A stretch of 64,000 nucleotides of DNA from NCBI RefSeq assembly GCF_027943255.1, contig NC_072895.1, positions 77,254,001 to 77,318,000 of the forward strand, read 5' to 3'. Shown here piece by piece: positions 1 to 14,800 of the stretch. The position numbers were made by a program, and so were the translations under genes. Each line of letters opens with the position of its first letter. Position 1 is the first letter of the stretch. Source of the stretch: Anastrepha obliqua (taxonomy: Eukaryota > Arthropoda > Insecta > Diptera > Tephritidae). The notes below the pieces were generated by a model. The model was not told the origin of the DNA. It saw only the letters and a program-made list of their open reading frames with translations, and made no database searches.

Positions 1-3000
1 ATATGAAAACATGAAAGAAGATGTAATGTCATGGTTGACTCAAATGGAAGGCCTTTTAAATAAAATGAGCCCGGTTGCCATAGATTTGAAGGTAATTCGG
101 CAACAACATGATGAGCTTAAGCCGCTAATACACAAGCACAGAGATTTTAGTGTGCAAATCGAAAAAATTAATGATATTGGGGCTCAGTATGATGCACTTC
201 TTCACCCAGAAAGTCCAAACCGTAAAAAACTAACTTATAGTCCTTCTAAAGGAGTAAGCCCCTTGCGCGCTACACCTGGTGATCGTAGGAGTCCGAGCCC
301 TAATAAAGGCGGAGTTCTGTCGTCACTATCTACTGGCCGCAGATCATCTCAAGATGGTTTTCAAATATCTGAATTCTCCCCAGTTCAGCAGCAATTAAAA
401 GAGATTAATAATCGGTTCAGTTTAATTGGTGTTCGTTTGACAGATCGACAAAATGAGATCGATAACATGACTGATGAAATACGAAAACAGTATGAAAATT
501 TAAAAAATTTATCGTTATTTTTGGATCGTATTCAGCGCCAAGTTCCGAAAGAAATAGCCTCAAATAAAGAAGAAGCTGATCACTGTATTAAACAAGTACG
601 AAAAGTTCTCGAAGAAATGTATGAAAAGCAAAGCTTATTAGACACAACCAAAGTACAAATCAAAGACATCCTTCGTCGGAAATCGGGTGTAACTGGCGCA
701 GATGAATTAAGACTAGAAAATGATAATATAATTGAGAAATGGAAAAGCTTAAACGATGTTTGCAAACGGCGTATAGAGTTTTCAGAAAAACTTCGAGACT
801 TTTTAGATATACACAATAATTTATCTAACTGGTTGCATAGTAAAGAAAGAATTTTAACCGTTCTAGGTCCTATTTCTACAGACTCGAGAATGGTTCAGAG
901 TCAAGTTCAGCAAGTACAAGTTCTCCGAGAAGAATTTCGAATTCAGCAACCTCAGTTGAACCACTTTCAGGAAATTGGTCTTGATATTCTGAATCACATA
1001 TCAAACCCCTCTGAGAAAGCAAATGTAGAAAAGAAATTAAAGGATATCTTAAATAAATGGGAGGACCTGGTCTCTCGCCTAGATGATCGTGCTAACAATT
1101 TGGGCGGAGCTGTTGACAGCAGTAAAGAGTTTGATGACGCTGTTACGAGATTACGAGAAGCATTGCAAAGTATCAGTGACAACTTAGACGAATTACCTAA
1201 AGATGGCGACCATCAAGAAAATTTGCGTCAAATTGAAAATCTGGATCGTCAGTTGGAGGGTCAACGATCATTGCTTGCTGACGCTGAACAATCAGCTGTA
1301 TTACTTTGCAATATTCTTGGCGACTCCGCTTCGCGAAATGATGTAAATTCAAGAGTATCTGCGCTAGCGAAACAGTATCAGGCTTTGCAACGAAAGTTGG
1401 ATACGAAAAAGGCAGAAACTGAAGCATCGTTACGAGATAGTCGCCATCTTTCCGAAAATTGTACAAAAATGCTAGGCTGGTTGTCGGGTGAATTGTCCAA
1501 TTTGTCTGAAAAACTTCTGTTATCGGCTCATAAACCTACTTTACAACATCAAATTGATACACATGAGCCTATTTATCGGGAGGTTATGGCTCGCGAGCAC
1601 GAAATTATAATGCTTACGAACAAAGGAAAGGAATTGTCTGATCGACAACAGCACCACTCAATAAAACGTGATTTGGAACGAATTCAACAACTGTGGGATA
1701 AACTTCGCAGAGAGGTATCTGAAAGGCACTCTCGCCTTCAAACAGGCATGGAGCATTGTAAAAAGTATTCGCAAATGTCAGAAACATTTTTATTATGGTT
1801 GCGAAAAGCAGAAGATAAGTTAGCCAACTTGGTGCCTGGAAAACTATATAAGTCAAATATGGAAAATAGCTTGCGTGATATACAGACACTTCGAAGCGAA
1901 GTGTGGAAACACTCGAACGAATATGAGACCACTAGGGGATTAGGAGAGACTTTTATAAGTTACTGCGATATTGACAAAGATCCGATAAAATGTGATCTGC
2001 AAGATATTAAGGATAGATGGGAACGACTCAACAACGATTTGATTACTAAAACACAAGATATCGAAAATTGCTCACGACGCTTATCTGATTTCAATGACAA
2101 TCTTAGAAGTTTGGATCACGCAGTGGGCCGATGTGAAGATCGTTTAGCTGCTCATGATGCACTGGGAGGTGCAGCAAAAGACCCTAAGCTACTAGAACGA
2201 GTGAAAGCTATACGTGATGAATTAATGAAATTGGAAAAACCTCTCAATGAATTAAAATCTACGGCGAAAACTATATCTCTGGAAAGTTCTACAGCTGGAG
2301 GTGATACGGGTCATTTGAGTAATGAAGTGGACAACATGCTTGATCGCGTGTCCGATTTAAAACGTCGTCTAAGTAATCGCTTCGATGAATTACAATCTGC
2401 TGCATCGACCATATCGAAATTAAATGAAGAAATTAAATTGTTTTTATCTGATCTAAATAATTTAGAAAAAGAGATAGAAAACTTATCACCACCTGGTCGC
2501 GAAGTTAACATAGTTAGATCACAGCTAAAAGATATATCTGATATACATTCAAAACTCGAACATATGTCAAATTTGGTAAATGGTATGGAACGTTCATCAT
2601 CCTCACTCATTGATTCCGGGATTACCACCGAAAATCAAATTCCTGCCCAAATTTCCTCAATACGTAAAACGCTTAATCGCTTAGATAACCAAAGCCGCAA
2701 TCACGAGCGTAATTTGGAAAATACGCTAAAAGCGTTGCTTGAGTTTTTCGATGTAAAAGCACGTGTGCTGGATGACTTGAAACGCGTAAAACTGGAATTT
2801 AATAATTTTAAGCCTGTTAGTTCGGAGCTAGATCAAATTCGTCGGCAGCAGGAAGATTTTCGTGATTTTCGAAATCTGGAAGTAGATCCTCTGGGACAGA
2901 ACATTAGCAAAGTAAACAACACCGGCCGAGATTTAGTTAGATCAGCAGGTAGTGGTGTTTCGACAGCTGTCATTGAGAAAGATTTAGAAGTTTTGAATGA

Positions 3001-5847
3001 TAGTTGGAATAATCTAAAGGAATTAATGAATGAACGTGAGCGCCGTTTGGATGTTGCTCTTCTACAATCCGGCAGATTTCAGGAAGCCTTGTCGGGACTT
3101 TCTAAATGGTTGTTTGATACGGAAGAAATGGTGGCAAATCAAAAGCCACCTAGTTCCGATTATAAAGTAGTTAAAGCACAGCTGCAAGAACAAAAGTTTT
3201 TGAAAAAAATGTTAATGGACAGGCAAAACTCAATGTCTTCTCTTTCATTAATGGGAAGAGAAGTAGCCAATGTTTGTGAGCCTTCTGAACGAGATTCTAT
3301 TGAAAAAGAGTTGAATAATCTTGTGAAACGTTTCGATTCTCTCACCAATGGAGCCGAACAACGAGAAAATGATTTGGAAGCAGCAATGGAGGTTGCAAAA
3401 GCATTCCACGATAAAGTAACTCCACTTGAGTTGTGGCTAGATGGTGTTGAACGATCAATAAAAACTATGGAGCTTGTTCCAACAGATGAAGAAAAAATTC
3501 AAAATCGCATCAAGGAACACAACGCCTTACATGGAGAAATTCTTTCTAAAAAAACAGGCTTTACGAATTTGGCAGATATTGCTGGGCAGCTCATGCATTT
3601 AATTGGTGAAGATGAGGCCATTCAGCTGGGTGAGAAAGTGCGTAATATAACAGATCGGTATACTGGCTTAGTTGATGTCAGTGAAAATATTGGTGCCTTA
3701 TTAGCTGAGTCTCGTCAAGGTCTAAGACATTTGGTAATAACGTATCAAGAATTAGTGGGCTGGATGGAAAGAATGGAACAAGAACTAGCAAATTTCAAAC
3801 TAATTCCAGTTTATTCGGAAAAGCTAATGGAACAAATGGATCACTTGGTAGAGTTGAATGAAAATATAGCAAGTCAGGCCCCAAACATTGAATCAACAGT
3901 TGATTCAGGCTCCGAATTAATGAAGCACATTTCTAATGATGAAGCTTTGCAATTGAAAGATAAACTAGACGCGCTTCAACGTCGATATGGCCAATTAGCG
4001 ACACGAGGAGGCGATCTGCTTAAAAAAGCTAAGAATGCACTTCCATTGGTACAACAATTCCATGATTCACATAAGCGTTTATTGGAGTGGATGCAAATAG
4101 CTGAAAGTTCGCTCTCAGCAAGTGAGCTTTGTCAAGCGGATATATTACGTTTAGAAACGGAATTGGTAGAAATGCGCCCTGTTATAGATAATATTAATTT
4201 ATTCGGACCACAATTATGTCAAATCTCTCCTGGGGAAGGGTCAGCTTCAATTGAAAACATTGTAATGCGTGATAATCGACGTTTCGATGCAATTGTTGAG
4301 CAAATTCAACGTAAAGCGGAACGGTTTCATCTAAGTACTCAACGTGTGAAGGAAGTTACGGGAGATATCGATGAATTGCTTGAGTGGTTCAGGGATATGG
4401 ACGCAACGTTGCGCGAAGCTGATCCACCTGCAATTGAGCCAACGTTGGTACGATTACAGTTACAAGAACATCGTACAATTAATGATGATATCTCGAGCCA
4501 AAAAGGGCGGGTACGAGATGTAGCTGCTTCATCAAAAAAAATTTTACGGGAATCACCTCAAAGCGAATATATAGCATCTCTTCGTGAAAAATTGGAGGAC
4601 TTAAAAGAAATTGTAGATTCTGTTGCCCAACTGTGTGGTGAACGCTTGGGCATTTTGGAACAAGCATTACCCTTGTCTGAACATTTTGCAGATTCACATA
4701 ATGGTTTGTCAAGTTGGTTTGACGATATGGAGCAAAAAATGTCGAGGTTCAGTATGCCAGCCTTGCGCCCAGATCAAATAACGACCCAGCAAGATAAGAA
4801 TGAACGTCTTTTGCTTTCTATTACTGAGCATAAACCACTGTTGGATAAGCTCAATAAAACTGGTGAAGCTTTAACGGCTCTTGTATCGGATGATGATAGC
4901 GCAAAAATAAATGACTTCCTTGATACAGACAATGCCCGTTATGCAGCACTTCGTCTCGAGTTACGTGAACGACAACAAATGTTGGAAAATGCTTTGCAAG
5001 AATCGAGCCAGTTTTCAGACAAATTAGAAGGGATGCTTCGAGCATTGGCTAATACTGTCGATCAAGTCAATCAACTGGACCCTCTCTCAGCACTTCCACA
5101 GAAAATAAGAGAGCAGATGGAGGACAATGCCTCATTAACGGATGATTTGGATAAGCGTTCAGATGCTTTTACGGCTGTTAAAAGAGCCGCTGATGAAGTG
5201 ATTGCAAAAGCCGGAAACAAGGCAGATCCTGCTGTGCGTGATATTAAATCTAAGCTAGAACAACTTAACAGTCTCTGGAACGATGTCCAAAAGGCTACTA
5301 AAAACCGTGGCAGTTCACTCGACGATATTTTAAGTGTGGCTGAACCATTTTGGGAACAACTCAATGGGGTTATGGGTACGCTCAAAGATCTAGAAGAGAC
5401 CTTGTCTTCACAAGAACCTCCCGCTGCTCAACCACAGGAAATACAAAAACAACAAGTTGCACTACAAGAAGTGCGATATAAAATTGATCAGACTAAACCA
5501 GAAGTGGAACAAGTGCGCCGCAATGGGAGCAATTTAATAAATATGTGCGGTGAACCAGACAAGCCAGAAGTAAAAAAACACATCGACGACCTAGATAATG
5601 CATGGGACAGTATTACAGCTCTATACGCAAAACGTGAAGAAAATTTAATTGATGCAATGGAGAAAGCAATGGAATTTCACGAGACTTTGCAAAATTTGGA
5701 AAAGTTCTTAAATAAAGCAGAACGCAATTTTGAGGGACTTGGACCCGTAGGCTCTGATATTGATGTAGTTAAGAAGCAAATCGTGCAATTGAGAGAGTTT
5801 AAGGACGATGTTGACCCACACATGCTGGAGGTGGAAGCATTAAATAG
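1..5847 (+). CDS. shot: shot exon A: spectrin-repeat rod, partial at 5' end
   Basis: A single exon of about 1949 codons, open through base 2, so the first Met at 11 is internal and not a start. The protein is almost wholly alpha-helical with regularly spaced Trp-containing spectrin repeats (for example W-L and W-L/M-E motifs about every 105-110 residues), which I estimate at 17-18 repeats. Near residues 72-118 (about 224-364) the helices are interrupted by a Ser/Pro/Arg-rich linker with SPSK, SPLR, SPSP and GRRSS motifs, a likely phosphorylated, unstructured insert. The donor GTAAGA follows at 5848 and the exon ends in phase 2 (AG of an Arg codon completed at 7080). Confidence 0.95.
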
Positions 5848-8800
5848 GTAAGAACTGTATCCATACATATTTAGGTGAAATAAGTTTTTTTTTTGTATGT
5901 GTAGATATATAACTTATAAGCCAGGGGCTTAAAAATAGTTCGTTCAAAGCATATTTTACCCTACTATTGATTAAAATGAATTACAAAGCACCCAAAACTG
6001 GTTAGATCTTTTTTTGTAATGAAAGTAAATAAAAGAATAAAAGAAGGAAATAATATAAGTAAGATAAAAACTTTGGAAGGTTGGATACCAATTGCCGATA
6101 TGAGATTTTAATAAAGTAGGTTTATCTCCTAAAAGCAGGTTTATCTTCTGGCAGAAAAGGTCACGTAAACTACAAATCATTTCAATATAGCAATAATAAT
6201 TATTATAATTGCGCCTCATTCCATACTAGACAATTTGTAGAATTATACCATATATAAATTAAATCATACTGATCGGTATATAGCTTGGTCAAAAGTTATT
6301 TCATAATCATATGTTTCTATCACCGAAATTAAGGATAAAACCCTAATCAGTATGCACTTTTTTTTGGCGACATGCCGGCCGCAGTGCCCATTTATAGTTT
6401 CAATTCAAAAGTTTTCTTGCACGCAAAAAAATGTGGTAGTGATTCTGTATACGAATGCGAAAGAGTGCATTAGTTATACCAAACCATTTATTTTTTGATT
6501 ATTTTACTCCGTAAGTTATTTTTACCTTTAATTTCACTTAGTATTAGTACTCAAAGAACGGATAATTTTAATCAGTTTGCTAATATTCTTCGTTCTCAGA
6601 ATATTTCTAGCCAATTAACCTTCTTTGCCAATCTCTGCGGTAATATCTAAATTATAAGGATCGAGAGAACGAGAGGTGAATCTATTTAAGCTGTCCTCAA
6701 ACAACTTATAGAAAAAGATTTCAAATAATAAAATATAATGACATGGCGTGTTCTATGGATAGAGAGAGATATGTAATGAGGCTGATAATAAATCGACTAG
6801 AATACAATTTTTATAGCGTCAGTCTCATTATTTCGTAGCCACACCTAAGACTATATTTCAAGCTACTTTGGAAGAGGAAGTATCTAACTTATGTATAGAA
6901 AATGTCTTATAAATTTTCACTTTTCCGTGAATAGAGATATGTATATAGTTCTGCATTATTTTTGTTATAAATTTGTCCGCTAATATGTATGTGTAGCATT
7001 TATGTGAATCGACACATTTTGCAGATTTTTCACAATATATGTAGTATTAAGCGTTATCAATTTTTGTGATTCTACGCAGGCAAGCCATAGAACTAACGGA
7101 TCGCACATCTACGGAGCAAGCTGCATCAATTCGAAAACCACTGTCTATTGCAAATCAGCGTTGGGAAGCATTGCTGCGCAATATGGTAGAGCGTCAAAAG
7201 CAGTTGGAGCATGCCCTGTTACATCTGGGTCAATTCCAGCATGCCCTTAATGAGCTGTTAGTATGGATAGATAAAACAGATGTTACTCTGGATCAATTAA
7301 AATCGGTAAAGTATGAACGAAACCCATTTAAGGCATTCTCTCCTAAATTTATTATCACACCAGGTACCAGGTGATCCACAACTTTTGGAGGTGGAATTAG
7401 CTAAATTAAAGGTTATTGCTAATGATATTCAAGCTCATCGAAACTCGGTAGATACATTGAACGATGCTGGCCGTCAGTTGATCGAAACTGAAAAGGGTAC
7501 GATAGAGGCTTCCACCACACAAGATAAATTACGAAAATTGAACTCAAAGTGGAAATTATTAATTCAAAAAGCCTCTGATCGTCAGCATGAGCTTGAAGAA
7601 GCCTTACATGAAGCACAAGAGTATATTGCTGAGGTGCAAGATATCCTTGGTTGGTTAGGTGATGTGGATGCTGTAATAAATGCAAGTAAACCCGTTGGGG
7701 GTTTGCCAGAAACTGCAACCGAGCAGTTAGAACGATTTATGGAGGTGTATAATGAGCTGGAAGAGAATCGACCAAAGGTAGAGACAATCCAAGTGCAAGG
7801 CCAGGAGTACATTAAACGACAAAACCATATTAAAGTACCTTCTAGCAATTTACAACACACCTTACGTACACTGAAACAAAGATGGGATGCAGTAATTTCG
7901 CGTGCTTCTGACAAAAAAATTAAACTAGAAATTGCATTGAAAGAAGCTTCAGAGTTTCATGACACTCTTCAGGCATTCGTGGAATGGTTAGACCAAGCTG
8001 AAAAACACTTAGCAAATGCACCACCGGTTTCGCGAGTTTTACGAACAATTCAGGATCAAATGGAGGAACATAAAGTTCTACAGAAAGACGTCAGCACTCA
8101 TCGGGAGGCTATGCTATTACTCGATAAAAAAGGAACTCATTTGAAATACTTCAGTCAAAAACAGGATGTCATTTTAATAAAAAATCTCCTTGTTTCTGTT
8201 CAACATCGCTGGGAGCGTATTGTGAGTAAATCTGCTGAACGTACTCGTGCTTTAGATCATGGTTATAAAGAGGCACGAGAATATAATGACTCTTGGAATA
8301 GCATTATGCAATATCTTCACGAAACAGATACAATACTAGATCAAATAATAGAAGATGCAACGAAATCGAAGGAACCTCTCAGAATTAAAAAACTTATAAG
8401 TAAGTTGAAAGATGTGCACAGACAGCTGGCTACAAAACAAACAAGTTATGATGCAACCATACGCTCAGGTAAAAGTCTTTTAGAGCGGGCTCCAAAAGGA
8501 GATGAAACCACTCTTGTTAAAATGTTAACAGAACTTAAAGAAAAGTGGACAACGGTATGGTCAAAAAGCATTGAACGTCAACGTAAGATGGAAGAAGCGT
8601 TGCTTTTATCTGGTCAATTTTCTGATGCACTTTGTGAATTACTCGATTGGTTGAAAAAGGCCAAGACCCGTTTGAATGAAAACGGTTTGGTGCATGGCGA
8701 TTTAGAAACTGTACAGGCATTAGTGGAGCACCATAAACATATCGAACATGACTTACAGAAACGTGCTGCTCAAATGCAGGGTGTGCTGAAAACCGGACGA

Positions 8801-11800
8801 GAACTAGAAAAATCTAGTGACAATAAAGAAATAGACCGACAACTTAATGAGCTTCAAATACTTTGGGATGAAGTAATAGAAGCATCAAAAAAAAGAAATG
8901 GTCGGTTGCAGGAGGCACTTAAAGACGCGGAAAAATTAAATAGAGAAATACATTCACTTTTCGATTGGTTAGATCATGCAGAGCAAAAGTTACGTTATGC
9001 GAAAAACGCGCCGGATGATGAAAAGATTACACGGGAAATGATCGCGATGCATAATGACTTTACAAAAGACTTGGAAAATCGAAAACACCAGAAAGCCCAA
9101 ACTTTCCAATTCGCTGACGAAATCATTTATAAAGCATATCCAGATGCCATTCCAATCATAAAGAATTGGCTAACAATTATTCAGCAGCGGTGGGATGAAG
9201 TATTACAATGGTCTGTTAATCGAGAAGCGAAATTAGAACAGCATTTACAATCGCTTAAGGACTTGGACGACATAATTGAGGAACTTTTGGTCTGGCTCAA
9301 TGGTCTGGAAGCAACTCTTTTAAGTAAGTTTTGGATTTTATTTCACATTTACAATTTTAATTATATATTCATTCGACTAAATAGTAAGTATTTACCATAA
9401 CAGGCATTTCAATAGACTAAGTGATATTGACCGAGTTTAAGAATTCTCTTCAGCTTGTTTTACTTTCTTGGGCAAACTGAAAATGTAATATTTGATTCCT
9501 GATGGAGTTGCCTATTTATTTTTTCTTAAAAGTACTATTTTTCAAACTATATATACATAGTATTTAAAATACTTCTGAATAGGATTTGCAGCGCTGTTTG
9601 ATAATTACTTTTCCTGTTGACTTTTTTTTTCGACCGCGGTGTTAAAAAAAATCAATTCCCTATAATGGATTACAAGTATCGTGAGACGTTTTTTTAAGTA
9701 TGAATGAAGTAATTTGAGTTTTTAATTATTGTCCTTGGTAGTGTTTTTTTTTTTGCATAAAATTCAGATTCAGAGTGAATATAAAGTTTCTTTAGCGCAC
9801 CTCGTTAAAATCACATATCAAATTGGTGTTTAACTCTTTTGGAAGACATTACGTTTTCCACCATTTCGCCATAAAAAAGTTCATTTAAAGCATTAAAGCA
9901 CAACAAATATTTCTCCACAAAAAGTACTAAAAAGGATCGAATCGAAATAAATTTTTAAAATGTCATTTTTGTAATCGCGTATTTATTTCCCGGCACTAAA
10001 TAAAAGCTAAGAATATTTTGTTATATATTTGTACTAAGCTAAAAATAAGAGTATCTTTTAATCGATGAAAGGCGTATAATTTTAATGGCAACACTAACTG
10101 TTAGTATTCCCGTATGTACTATTAGTACAGCCTGGTAAAGCTTTCCTAATACCCATTTAAGAGGTGATCCATATAGTGGTTACCTTTTTAAAATCCAAAA
10201 AGAATTAAAAATTTTTGTTCGAAATTAATTCAAACGAGCAAACATTCCCATTATTTATGGAACATGATTTCATACATATAGTTTCCTCGGCTGGCATCGC
10301 AGTAGCGTATTATGTAAACCAAGTTACACAAAATTTTGGTGACGGTTTCTGGCACCCCACAAAAACGTCTAACAGTTTCAACTCCGAGCCAGCTCGTTCG
10401 TCGAGATGGCTGATAACAGGAGATGCGAACATGGCGAGCATAAGATCGATGGCGGTATGATATGTGTGACATTGAGCGCCATCCTAATAAAACAGTAGGT
10501 CGTCAAAGTTCTTGGTTTCAACTTCGGCCACAATAAATCATGCGGGCAATGTTCACTGAAATGGCGTTTCCAGCAGCACCTTCAAAGAAAAATGGACCAA
10601 TAATGCCACCGCTACAAAATCTACGGCCGAGATGAAAACGCGCTTCGTCAGAAAATATGAGTTTGATTTATTTAAAAAAAAAACGTACTGTTTGGGTTAC
10701 ATTGATTTTGGAAATAAGTTTACAATATTATCAAGAGCGTAAAGCGATTAATTTTGTTCTGTGGAAATATGGTACTAACTTTTTGTCATGATTTCAAACC
10801 GGGAAAGAGCTCCCACGGTTGAAATAACATATGATTAAAAAATACTATATAGAGCAGCTTGCCCAATAGCTCTTAATATCTCTATACGTTCTTGGTTACG
10901 TTATCAGTAGCTGTATTCTCTTTACATCCGACCTGTAAAAGAACACTAGGAAATTTAGCGAATTATGTGGACAGCAACAAAGCGAAATATCTTGCTTGAG
11001 CTGATGCAACTACTCCAATTGAAAGCTAATAAATATATAACTGATTAATAATATTGTGAAGTAAAAAAGAGCCCCTATTATCTATCGGCCGCCGTAGCCG
11101 AATGCGAAACACGAAAATGAGGAGAAAGTTTTTCAACAGCGGTCGCTCCTCGGCAAGCAATGGCAAACCTTCGAGTGTATTTCTGCCATGAAAAAGCTAC
11201 TCAAAAAATATCTGCTGTTCGGAGTCGGCTTAAAACCGTAGGTCCTTCCATTTGTGGAACAAAATCAGGAAAATTGAAAAAAAAAATAACAGTTGTTGCA
11301 AATTTTAAAAACAAAACGCAAATTTAGGATGTATACTATTTCTTCACCTTGTATGGTTGCGCCTTGAATAACACGAAACGTCCAACTGCTGGAAATGAAA
11401 TGAGATAAAATGCAACCAATGTCAGTAAATGTAAAACATAACCGATTTCGGGTGTTCTGTTGGCAGTTTGGATGCAAAAGAATACATTAAGTATCATAGA
11501 GTTAGGGAAAGCGTGACTACTATGTGTGCTTAACAAATACTCGCACATTTTCTATTTGTAACCGTTTCGCAGGTTCCTTTATTATTATTTCTATATATTA
11601 CCATAAATACGAGTATCTTTACAAATTTCTCCGCCCTAGCCGTCTGTGCTTGTGCGTACGTTAACTTCAACTTGCCGTAATCTAATATGTTTATATTTTT
11701 AAATAGATTTGGAAAAGGAGACCTTGCCAGATGAAATTATTGAATTGGAAAAACTTATCGAAGACCACAAAGAGTTTATGGAAAACACTGCACGCAGACA

Positions 11801-14800
11801 AGTCGAAGTAGATCGTGCTTGCAAACCTAAGCAACAGTCTTCTAACTCACGTCGAAGTGTATTAAGAATATCCAAAACTCCAAAGTAAGTAATATTCTAT
11901 ATAAAATTTGTAATTATGCGGATCGCACGCTTAGTAATTTTTGAAACAAAATTTAACGATAGTGCGTTTTGTATTTTTACGGCTTCTTACTTTTATCTAC
12001 TCCAAACATGTGATTACATGAGAGTCGCCACGTAAAACCAATAGGGAGTTTTCGCAAGCATAGGTAGACCATTGATCCTTACCCTAACAGTCGGTAAATT
12101 TAGTCTCCATGACGATATCTACACTAGGGCTGGTGGAATCTACTTGGAGCATATAATAAGGTTCTGTGTTACATGTTCCGTGGCTAAAAGATATATTAAG
12201 CTGCTCATGTTGCGATAGACGAACATCTAACCTTGATTTTAATCACTATCTTGTTGGCTATAAGATCTGTTCACGCCTCTGTGGGAAAAAGCACACACGT
12301 TTAACATCGCTTAAATCGCTTCTTTGCCCATATGATGCCGAAGGAACGAGGCGCGGAACAAATAGTCAGCATCACTTTGCTCGCATCACAACTCAATACT
12401 GGCACTGGCCTATATTAGGTTAGAATAAAGAAATCTTAATTGATTATAAAAGAGCATGCGATGACATTTTAACATTTGTATTGAGAAATATTTTCCAAAA
12501 TTTGGAAAAAGGTTGTGTAAAGTTTGACAACTGATTTCGGTTGCTACTTAATCCATTGACGCAATTTGGATGTAAGGGAACAGGGGCATATGGTTGTAGG
12601 TAGTAAAAAATTGAAAAAAAACGTCGATGCAAACCATAGAATAATTTAATGTTATTTTATGAAATATACTAAATTATTTATATGTTTAACTCAACCATTC
12701 CCGTGGATTTGTCACATATGTATATAGTGGCAATGCATGAAATTGGCATCTACATATGTATATGTGCTTACTTACTGAGCTCTTTGTACTTATGTATATA
12801 CTATATTTCATGGTAATTTTGTTTGTAAAACTATAATATAGTAATTTGTATTTGGTGAACAGACCCGAACGATGAGTGATTTATGGTCATCAGGTTTTTA
12901 ACATCAATGCCTGCTATATCGGCAGGCGTAGCAAAGAGATTGCAGCCAATAAACTTAAATCATAAGCCTGCGAAAGCAGGGCAGTTAAGGGGAAAGTGCT
13001 GAGATAATTGCCCCTCATCCTCCATACAATTGACGTCAAAAGGACTCGAAGTAATGCCGAGTCACACAGCACGTATATTGCCCACTCTTCCCTTGAAAGA
13101 ATGTGAGTGGAGATTGTTGCGCTCGGGTTAAGCAGGAATTCGACGAATCCTTGCAACAGAATTGCTTTATAATGGTATTATAGAGCCAAAATACAACTTT
13201 AGGCGAGAGGCTCCATTTTTTTCAATAGCGCCTTTGCATCCATACAAGGCTATATTGTTCCTTCCGTACATTCTCTTAAATGCTGGACTTCTACTTTAGC
13301 TTACTGTCAAGGATTGGACTTAGGTACTTCACCTTGTCACAAAGCACCAACGGAGTACCTCCTTCTCACCAGCTTCTCCAGCAAGTCATTGACAACGGCA
13401 ATGCAGGGAAATGGTGAGAGTGCGGAGTGCCATTAGCCATCTGTTGGCGGAGAGAGATGCCACCCCACTCTGCCACGACCATTCTATCGCTAAGCATTCT
13501 GTTGATAAACCTGAAACCCAGTTAATCAAAAGATTTAGTGATTCCCTCCGGGAGGACATTATTAAAAGCCCCCTCGATGTCGAGAAAGGCGCCCACTACG
13601 AACTCGTTCTGATATAGGGACCCTTCTATATCTTTAACAATTGTACGAGTATGTAAGGCAGATTCTACTAATCTGCCTTTACAATAAGCATTTTGAGTAT
13701 GGCTATACAGCTTGCATAGATAGGGGTTAACCAACGGCATGACACCTCCTCAGATTTCAGCAGTTGGGCAGGTATGATGCTACTGGGGCCAGGCGATTTG
13801 AAAGGCTTGAAGGTGCCAATGGCTCAAACCAGGCGGCGCTTATACAGTAACCAGCCATGGTTAGAAGAAAGGATTTTGTTTTGAAAGCCATTGGTCCTGA
13901 CGTACTTAACATGCTGATTTTAAAAAACCTGGCTCCATTGGGAGTAGGGTACCTCACAAGGGTTTTCAATCTGTCTATGGCCACTCTCATTATTCCTGAC
14001 AAGTGGAAATCAGGGAGAGTGGTCCCACTACTGAAACCTGGGAAACCAGCCAACCAAGGACAATCCGATAATCCGCCCGATAACTCTCCTTTCGCCAGTA
14101 GTGAAGACTCTTGCCTCCTACTGCCACTCTACACGAAACATCTGACCCCAGCCTCTCATCAGCATGGCTTCCGGCGAGTGCACAGTACCACCACAGCACT
14201 TACCGTCATAAACACCCAGATAAATCGCGGGCTCAACCAAAACCGCCCCTGCGAGAAGACTGTCCCAATAGTGTTGGACCTGAAGAAGACTTTCGACACA
14301 GTCAGGCATTTCACGCTACTAGATGACACTCCCACCAGAGCTGAAGAGATGGTTAGCTAACTATCTGAGTGGGCGACACTCGTAAATAATCTTTCGAGAC
14401 GCAGGGTGGTGTCTCAACTGAGCCTGTACCACCAACTTAATGGTGACATAGCATCTAACGTACTTGAATACCTGCCTTTTAAGCCGGTCCCCTTCCTCTC
14501 CTACCGGATATTATTCGCCTCTTACTATAGGCATGCTTTACTGCGGGTGTATTTTTTGCTCCGACCCGTTGGCGCAGTGTTTGGAAGTGAGAAGAAGAGT
14601 TATCCAATAGGGTTTTTGTCTGGTATATATGTATTAATCTACAAGTAAAAATAACTAAAGGTGATTAAAATATTAATTGAGGAAAAAGACATAAATTATT
14701 TTCTCGGTAGATGGCTGTAGTGTTTAGTTTGTTCCGTTCAGTTGTGAGTTATAGAGTGTTAACAATAGAAGTCAACAAAAGGGAAATTCGATACATTTTA

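Noticed and set aside
12981..13000. GTTAAGGGGAAAGTGCTGAG as a TTAA/G-run terminus
   Set aside because: It lies within an aligned retrotransposon ORF2 fragment shared with 55640, so the resemblance is chance.
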